From positions 1 through 64,000 of the forward strand of contig JAZQSD010000091.1 of the NCBI GenBank assembly GCA_045629925.1: 64,000 nt of DNA, given 5' to 3'. Position 1 is the stretch's first letter; each line of letters starts with the position of its first letter. Below, in pieces: positions 60,095 through 64,000 of the stretch. This DNA comes from Brotonthovivens sp045629925. GTDB taxonomy: Bacteria; Bacillota; Clostridia; Lachnospirales; Lachnospiraceae. The notes under the pieces are model-generated. The model ran no database searches. It saw only the letters and a list, made by a program, of their open reading frames with translations, and was not told the DNA's origin. The position numbers and the translations under genes are program-made.

Positions 60095-60514
60095 TCACCA
60101 ATAGCGCCTTCTACAGCGACGATGTCGACAACGTCTAAAGTACATCTCTTCAATCAACATTACCTGGATCAGCTGATACAGAGGACTTTTGTAATATCCC
60201 ATCCCTGTCAGTTCCTCCTCCGGATGCATATGTCCATACACCTTTTTGCAAACAGATTCAATTGTATAACGATCTGGATATTCATCAAACATGGCGCTGC
60301 CTTCATATTCCATCTGATCGCACTGCTCCTTGATGTAGACTTGGATTTCTCTGGCCTCCCTTGGAAAAAGTTCCTGAAGTTTTCGAAAATCTGTTTCGTA
60401 TGCCGCCTCCTCTGGATACATCCCATAGTGTCCATACATAGAACACACCGGGTAATACAAGTTGTTTTGATACACTTCATTCATATATGCAAAATAATCT
60501 CTGTCAAGATTCAT
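60095..60514 (-). CDS. Small Tyr/Met/Arg-rich protein of unknown function
   Basis: This is a 139-residue soluble protein. The N-terminal half is Tyr- and Met-rich (YYPVCSMYGHYGMYPEE). The C-terminus is Arg/Cys-rich (YFRRCRHRRCRRRYW), which could bind nucleic acid or mediate surface contacts. No family is recognised. SD GAGGTGTTAGG upstream of the ATG supports translation. It precedes the methyltransferase gene on the same strand. Confidence 0.7.
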   Translation of the reverse strand: MNLDRDYFAYMNEVYQNNLYYPVCSMYGHYGMYPEEAAYETDFRKLQELFPREAREIQVYIKEQCDQMEYEGSAMFDEYPDRYTIESVCKKVYGHMHPEEELTGMGYYKSPLYQLIQVMLIEEMYFRRCRHRRCRRRYW

Positions 60515-60653
60515 CCTAACACCTCATTATTTTTTATTTAGCATATGCATTTTTCTAAAATATGTTCATCTTCACCACTACCATTGTTTTCTTTTTGTAC
60601 AAACTATGCTATACTAAAGTCTAAAATTTGGACACATGAAAGGATTTGCACCT

Positions 60654-61202
60654 ATGAATCTTAACGCAAAATTTTTAGAAAAAAAGGACGAACTGAACAT
60701 TCATCAGCTTGGTTTTTCCACTACTGACAAAATTGTTTTCACTGAAAACGTGCGTGAACTTTGTCGCGCAAATGCCTGCGGCACATATGGTAAGAAGTGG
60801 GTTTGCCCACCTGCAGTAGGCACTACAGAAGAATGCAAAGCAAAAATCCTTGCTTACAATGATATTTTTGTTTTTACAACTCTGCATCAGTTAGAAGATT
60901 CTTTTGACTTCGAAGGCATGATGGACGGCAAAGCCCGTCACAGTGAAATCTGTCTGGATGTAATCGCCTATTTTAAAGAACTCTATAATGATGATATTTT
61001 AATTCTCTCTGCTGAAGGCTGTGACAAATGCACCACTTGCACATATCCTGACGCACCTTGCCGCTTCCCTGAAGAAACTTACCCTTCCATCGAAAGCTAC
61101 GGCGCAGAGGTAAACCGATTGGCAAAAACAGTAAACGTGAACTATATCAACGGCGCAAACACTGTTACATATTTTGGCTGTATCTGCTACAACAAAAAAT
61201 AG
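60654..61202 (+). CDS. DUF2284-like Cys-rich metal-binding protein
   Basis: This is a 182-residue protein starting at 60654 (MNLNAKFLEKKDELN) after AAAGGA. Three Cys groups are visible: CRANACGTYGKKWVCPP (residues ~37-53), CDKCTTCTYPDAPCRFPEE (~125-143) and FGCICY at the end. This is the DUF2284 pattern of a probable iron-sulfur or other metal protein in anaerobes. It lies 32 nt before the AAA+ regulator on the same strand, so the two are probably co-transcribed. Confidence 0.85.
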   Translation: MNLNAKFLEKKDELNIHQLGFSTTDKIVFTENVRELCRANACGTYGKKWVCPPAVGTTEECKAKILAYNDIFVFTTLHQLEDSFDFEGMMDGKARHSEICLDVIAYFKELYNDDILILSAEGCDKCTTCTYPDAPCRFPEETYPSIESYGAEVNRLAKTVNVNYINGANTVTYFGCICYNKK

Positions 61203-61234
61203 ACAATTATACCATCAACTAAGGATTTTTACAT

Positions 61235-62611
61235 ATGGAACACGAACTGTACTTATCAAAACTTAAAACCAGTATTAACATCCTGTCGGATATTCTGGAT
61301 ACTGAAAACTACGGTATGTGCATTGTTGACAGAGACGGTCGCATTGTCTTATGGAATTACGAGAAATTCTTTCATCTGAAAGAATCTGAAGTTCTTGGAA
61401 AACCAGTTACTGAAGTATTGGAAAACACTCGTTTGCACATCGTTGCGCAGACTGGCAAAAAGGAACTCTTTCAGCTTCAGAAGATCAATGGAACCAATGT
61501 CATTGCCAACCGAATCCCCTTGGAATATAACGGAGAATTAATCGGTGCTGCCGGAACCATTTTATTTAGAGACACCCAGGAACTTGGTGCCATTTACAAT
61601 CAATTGGAAAAAATCGAGAACAGTTTTAAAGCATACCAAAGCGAGATCGCTACTATGTATCGGGCAAAATATACTTTTGACGACATCCATACAATGAACG
61701 ATAAAATGTTGTCTTTAAAGGAATTCTGCCGGGTTATCGCTCAATCTGACGCCTCCGTTCTTATCCGTGGCGAAAGTGGAACTGGTAAAGAATTGGTTGC
61801 TCAGGCTATCCACAATGGCGGGCCAACTGCACCACATCCGTTTATCAGCATTGACTGTGCCTCCATTCCAACAGACATGTTAGAGTTGGAACTTTTTGGC
61901 GTCGAAGGAAACGAAGCAGATCAACAATCTCGAATCGGAAAGCTAGAATTAGCCGGCGAAGGCACTCTGTTTTTAGACGAACTCGGAAGCATGTCGCTGG
62001 ATATGCAGACAAAGCTGCTCCGCGTTTTAGAAACAAGAGAATTCGAAAGAACTGGAAGCAATAAGAAACTTGAATTTAAGGCCCGTGTTATCGCTGCCAC
62101 CAACGAAAATCTAGAACAGGCCATTGAAGGCAAACGATTCCGTCAGGATCTTTTCTACAGATTAAATGTTATCCCTGTTCAATTGCCTCCTCTGAGGGAA
62201 AAAATGAACGACATTCCACTGCTCTGTGAGGTTCTGATGCCAAAACCAAAATTCAGCTACCACACAGAAAAACCTACTGTAGATCAGCAAACACTGCGTA
62301 TTTTGTCGAAACACGATTGGCCAGGAAACGTCCGTGAACTTAGAAATGTTCTAGAACGTGCCTCTATTGTTTGCACGGGAACTACAATCTCCCCAGAACA
62401 TTTACCTGAATATTTGCTAAAATACAATGTGGCAAGTCCAGGCTCCACTGGAAAAGGATTTTTCCGTCAGGAAATTGAAAATTTAGAGCGCAGAATGATC
62501 CAAAATGCTCTTTTAAACAACAAAGGGAACAAAGTGGAAGCGGCCAAACAGCTTGGCATCCAACGTTCTTTGCTTTACAAGAAGATCAGCGATTACGGAA
62601 TGGACAAATAA
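61235..62611 (+). CDS. PAS/AAA+/Fis-type regulator without the GAFTGA loop
   Basis: This is a 458-residue regulator. A PAS domain covers residues ~15-115 (YGMCIVDRDGRIVLWNYEKFF). The AAA+ domain has Walker A GESGTGKE (~179-186), Walker B GTLFLDELGSM (~243-253) and the Arg finger FRQDLFYRLNVIPVQLPPLRE. After ELFG, where sigma-54 activators have GAFTGA, the sequence is VEGNEADQQSRIGKLEL (~223-239). A Fis-type HTH closes it (NKVEAAKQLGIQRSLLYKKI). Without the loop it may not contact sigma-54. It is convergent with the CoA-transferase genes. Confidence 0.9.
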   Translation: MEHELYLSKLKTSINILSDILDTENYGMCIVDRDGRIVLWNYEKFFHLKESEVLGKPVTEVLENTRLHIVAQTGKKELFQLQKINGTNVIANRIPLEYNGELIGAAGTILFRDTQELGAIYNQLEKIENSFKAYQSEIATMYRAKYTFDDIHTMNDKMLSLKEFCRVIAQSDASVLIRGESGTGKELVAQAIHNGGPTAPHPFISIDCASIPTDMLELELFGVEGNEADQQSRIGKLELAGEGTLFLDELGSMSLDMQTKLLRVLETREFERTGSNKKLEFKARVIAATNENLEQAIEGKRFRQDLFYRLNVIPVQLPPLREKMNDIPLLCEVLMPKPKFSYHTEKPTVDQQTLRILSKHDWPGNVRELRNVLERASIVCTGTTISPEHLPEYLLKYNVASPGSTGKGFFRQEIENLERRMIQNALLNNKGNKVEAAKQLGIQRSLLYKKISDYGMDK

Positions 62612-62642
62612 CAAACATCATCTTTTGATCTTTAAACGAGAA

Positions 62643-62693
62643 AACCCACATAACAAACACTGTCGACGTGTGTTTGTTATGTGGGTTGTTTTT
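62643..62693. terminator. Bidirectional terminator with 18-bp perfect stem
   Basis: AACCCACATAACAAACAC (62643-62660) pairs perfectly with GTGTTTGTTATGTGGGTT (62670-62687), and the loop contains GTCGAC. Plus-strand tail is GTTTTTTC; minus-strand tail is TTCTCG. It serves the convergent regulator and CoA-transferase transcripts. I see nothing else in the ~180-nt gap that follows. Confidence 0.88.
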
Positions 62694-62870
62694 TCTCTTT
62701 GAACCGGTCGTTTCTATTTCCTGCTCCCCAGAAAATAGTATTCCAGATTCATAATTCATTTATATTATATACTCCACCTGAATTTCAGATATTAATTATA
62801 CGAAAAATCACGGGCTCCCTCTTCCCATATGTGATCTGTCGTCTTAATTGAAAACACTAAGTTCTCAATC

Positions 62871-63527
62871 TTATACCATAGGTTTTAAATCATCAGCAAT
62901 GATCAGTGTTGCTTCTGTAGCAGCCTGAATTTCTTCTACTGTGAATTCTGGGTTGTATTCTTTTAATACAAGACCTGCTGGTGTTACTTCGATAACTGCC
63001 ATTTCAGTAACGATCAGGTTAACCTGTCCTTTAGCTGTTAATGGTAATGTACATTCTTTTAAGATTTTGTGAGCACCCTTCTGTGTGTGTTCCATAGCAA
63101 CGATAACTCGTTTAGCACCTACTACTAAGTCCATAGCGCCGCCCATACCTGGAACCATTTTGCCAGGGATGATCCAGTTAGCGATGTTACCTTTTTCATC
63201 TACCTGAAGAGAACCAAGGATTGTAGCATCTACGTGACCACCACGAATGATGGAGAAAGATGTTGCAGAGTCAAAGAACATACCGTCTTTTGCTACGCCT
63301 GCAGGCTGTCCACCAGCGTTTACAATATAATCTTTGTCTGGGTTTTCTGGATCAATAGCTGCTAAGCCGATGAAACCATTTTCAGACTGAAGTGTTAATG
63401 TGATGCCTTCTTCAAGGTAATCTGGAACCATAGTTGGAAGACCAATACCTAAGTTTACAACGTCACCGTCGTGAAGTTCTTTCGCTACACGAGCAGCGAT
63501 AAATGGTTTGATTAACGCTTTATCCAT
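62871..63527 (-). CDS. CoA-transferase subunit beta (acetate/acetoacetate type)
   Basis: This is the 218-residue B chain of a class I CoA-transferase. The catalytic Glu lies in LQSENGFIGL (near residue 50). GIGLPTMVPDYL and GGAMDLVVGAKRV are family segments. Such enzymes move CoA between acyl-CoA and acetate or acetoacetate, and in gut anaerobes they can serve butyrate or amino acid fermentation. The exact acyl specificity cannot be read from sequence. SD GGAGG lies inside the end of the alpha gene, and the start is 1 nt after its stop. Confidence 0.92.
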   Translation of the reverse strand: MDKALIKPFIAARVAKELHDGDVVNLGIGLPTMVPDYLEEGITLTLQSENGFIGLAAIDPENPDKDYIVNAGGQPAGVAKDGMFFDSATSFSIIRGGHVDATILGSLQVDEKGNIANWIIPGKMVPGMGGAMDLVVGAKRVIVAMEHTQKGAHKILKECTLPLTAKGQVNLIVTEMAVIEVTPAGLVLKEYNPEFTVEEIQAATEATLIIADDLKPMV

Positions 63528-63528
63528 C

Positions 63529-64000
63529 TTATGCTTCCTCCTTTAATACTAAGTAATCTACGTAGATATGTGGTGTTTCTACGTAATCTGGGCCGATTTC
63601 GCCAGCTGGAACGATCTTTTCTACTTCAAAGATTACGATGTCAGCTGCGGAAGCCATTAATGGGTTAAAGTTACGTGTTGAACCTTTGTAACGGATGTTA
63701 CCGGATTCATCAGCGATGAAGCCCTGGCAGATAGCTACGTCTGCATGTAATGGTTCTTCAAGAACGAATTCTTTACCATTTACTTCAACGATCTGTTTGC
63801 CGTCAGCAACGATTGTGCCAAGACCTGTTGGTGTTAAGATACCGCCAAGACCGTTTCCGCCTGCACGTACTTTTTCAGCAAGTGTTCCCTGTGGAACAAG
63901 CACTAAATCTAATTCACCAGCAGAATACTGTTCGCCACACTGTTTGTTAAGACCTACGTGGGATGCGTATAATTTCTTACACTGACGAGATTCCAGTAAT
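63529..64000 (-). CDS. CoA-transferase subunit alpha, 5' end beyond the window
   Basis: The frame is open to the window edge (157 codons), so the N-terminus is outside. A GTG near 63903 is not the start: the upstream residues (SRQCKKLYASHVGLNKQCGEQ, in part) continue the family match to ASHVGLN. The C-terminal two thirds are present, with LVPQGTLAEKVRAGGNGLGGILTPTG and FVLEEPLHADVAI. It is the A chain partner of the following gene. The two are translationally coupled. Confidence 0.9.
   Translation of the reverse strand, partial: LLESRQCKKLYASHVGLNKQCGEQYSAGELDLVLVPQGTLAEKVRAGGNGLGGILTPTGLGTIVADGKQIVEVNGKEFVLEEPLHADVAICQGFIADESGNIRYKGSTRNFNPLMASAADIVIFEVEKIVPAGEIGPDYVETPHIYVDYLVLKEEA

Noticed and set aside
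62612..62870. Sigma-54 promoter near the AAA+ regulator
   Set aside because: No GG-N10-GC pair at proper spacing was found, in line with the missing GAFTGA loop.
1..64000. CRISPR arrays, tRNA/rRNA genes, insertion sequences, phage genes
   Set aside because: No regularly spaced repeats, cloverleaf-like tRNA ends, transposase or integrase reading frames were seen in any gap or among the coding regions.

Overview
The window reads as the chromosome of a spore-forming, AT-leaning Clostridia of the Lachnospiraceae type. The case rests on protein style and gene content: anaerobe redox proteins (rubredoxins, rubrerythrin, a minimal ferredoxin:thioredoxin-reductase-like protein), BofA and YaaL, a Tad/Flp pilus locus with FHA and Flp1-type components, a two-subunit CoA-transferase, and strong AGGAGG ribosome binding sites. 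I cannot fix the genus from sequence alone. No rRNA, tRNA, insertion sequence, prophage or CRISPR array was seen.

Layout. 1-519: 5' part of a GH25 muramidase lipoprotein cut by the window edge. 640-860: a dense nested set of palindromes. 864-16899 (all minus strand): transcription/translation core, in order of transcription rpmG-secE-nusG-rplK-rplA, rplJ-rplL, rpoB-rpoC, rpsL-rpsG-fusA, tuf. Each block has its own near-consensus sigma-A promoter; rplJ-rplL also has an L10 leader. 17014-18891: SDR oxidoreductase, bioY, idi. 19023-22819: two adjacent redox operons (thioredoxins, TrxB and FTR-like protein; multidomain rubredoxin and ferredoxin-rubrerythrin). 23049-27133 (plus): two Crp/Fnr regulators and a FecCD-type ABC importer. 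27193-34634: VOC protein, peptidase E, CcdA plus TlpA-like thioredoxin, pgi, pepT, DMT exporter and its divergent LysR regulator. 34693-41227: lysS, greA, dus, coaX, a small unknown, birA, argF. 41363-46869: SPFH/NfeD pair, SleB-type hydrolase, murG, HIT protein, rhomboid. 46991-56117: an eleven-gene Tad pilus operon. 56231-60514: bofA, yaaL, a large secreted unknown, a methyltransferase and a small unknown. 60654-62611 (plus): DUF2284 protein and an AAA+ regulator. 62871-64000: CoA-transferase beta and (partial) alpha subunits.

How it fits together. The most coherent new-looking unit is the redox region. Both redox operons carry the same architecture on the minus strand: a TGTGA-N5-TCAC(A/G) palindrome, exactly 21 nt, then a -10 box, which places the palindrome at about -41 as expected for class II activation by a Crp/Fnr protein. 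A Crp/Fnr gene whose recognition helix has the CRP-like RE-xxx-R pattern lies immediately divergent. I propose a local electron-transfer and peroxide-defence regulon. Within it, the rubrerythrin gene has a second, SD-preceded in-frame start that would release a stand-alone rubrerythrin from a ferredoxin fusion. Other items of interest are the Tad operon (two prepilin peptidases, a TadE-like protein with two C-terminal His/Cys modules, a TadC-like protein with a large N-terminal outer domain) and an AAA+ regulator that lacks the GAFTGA sigma-54 contact loop.
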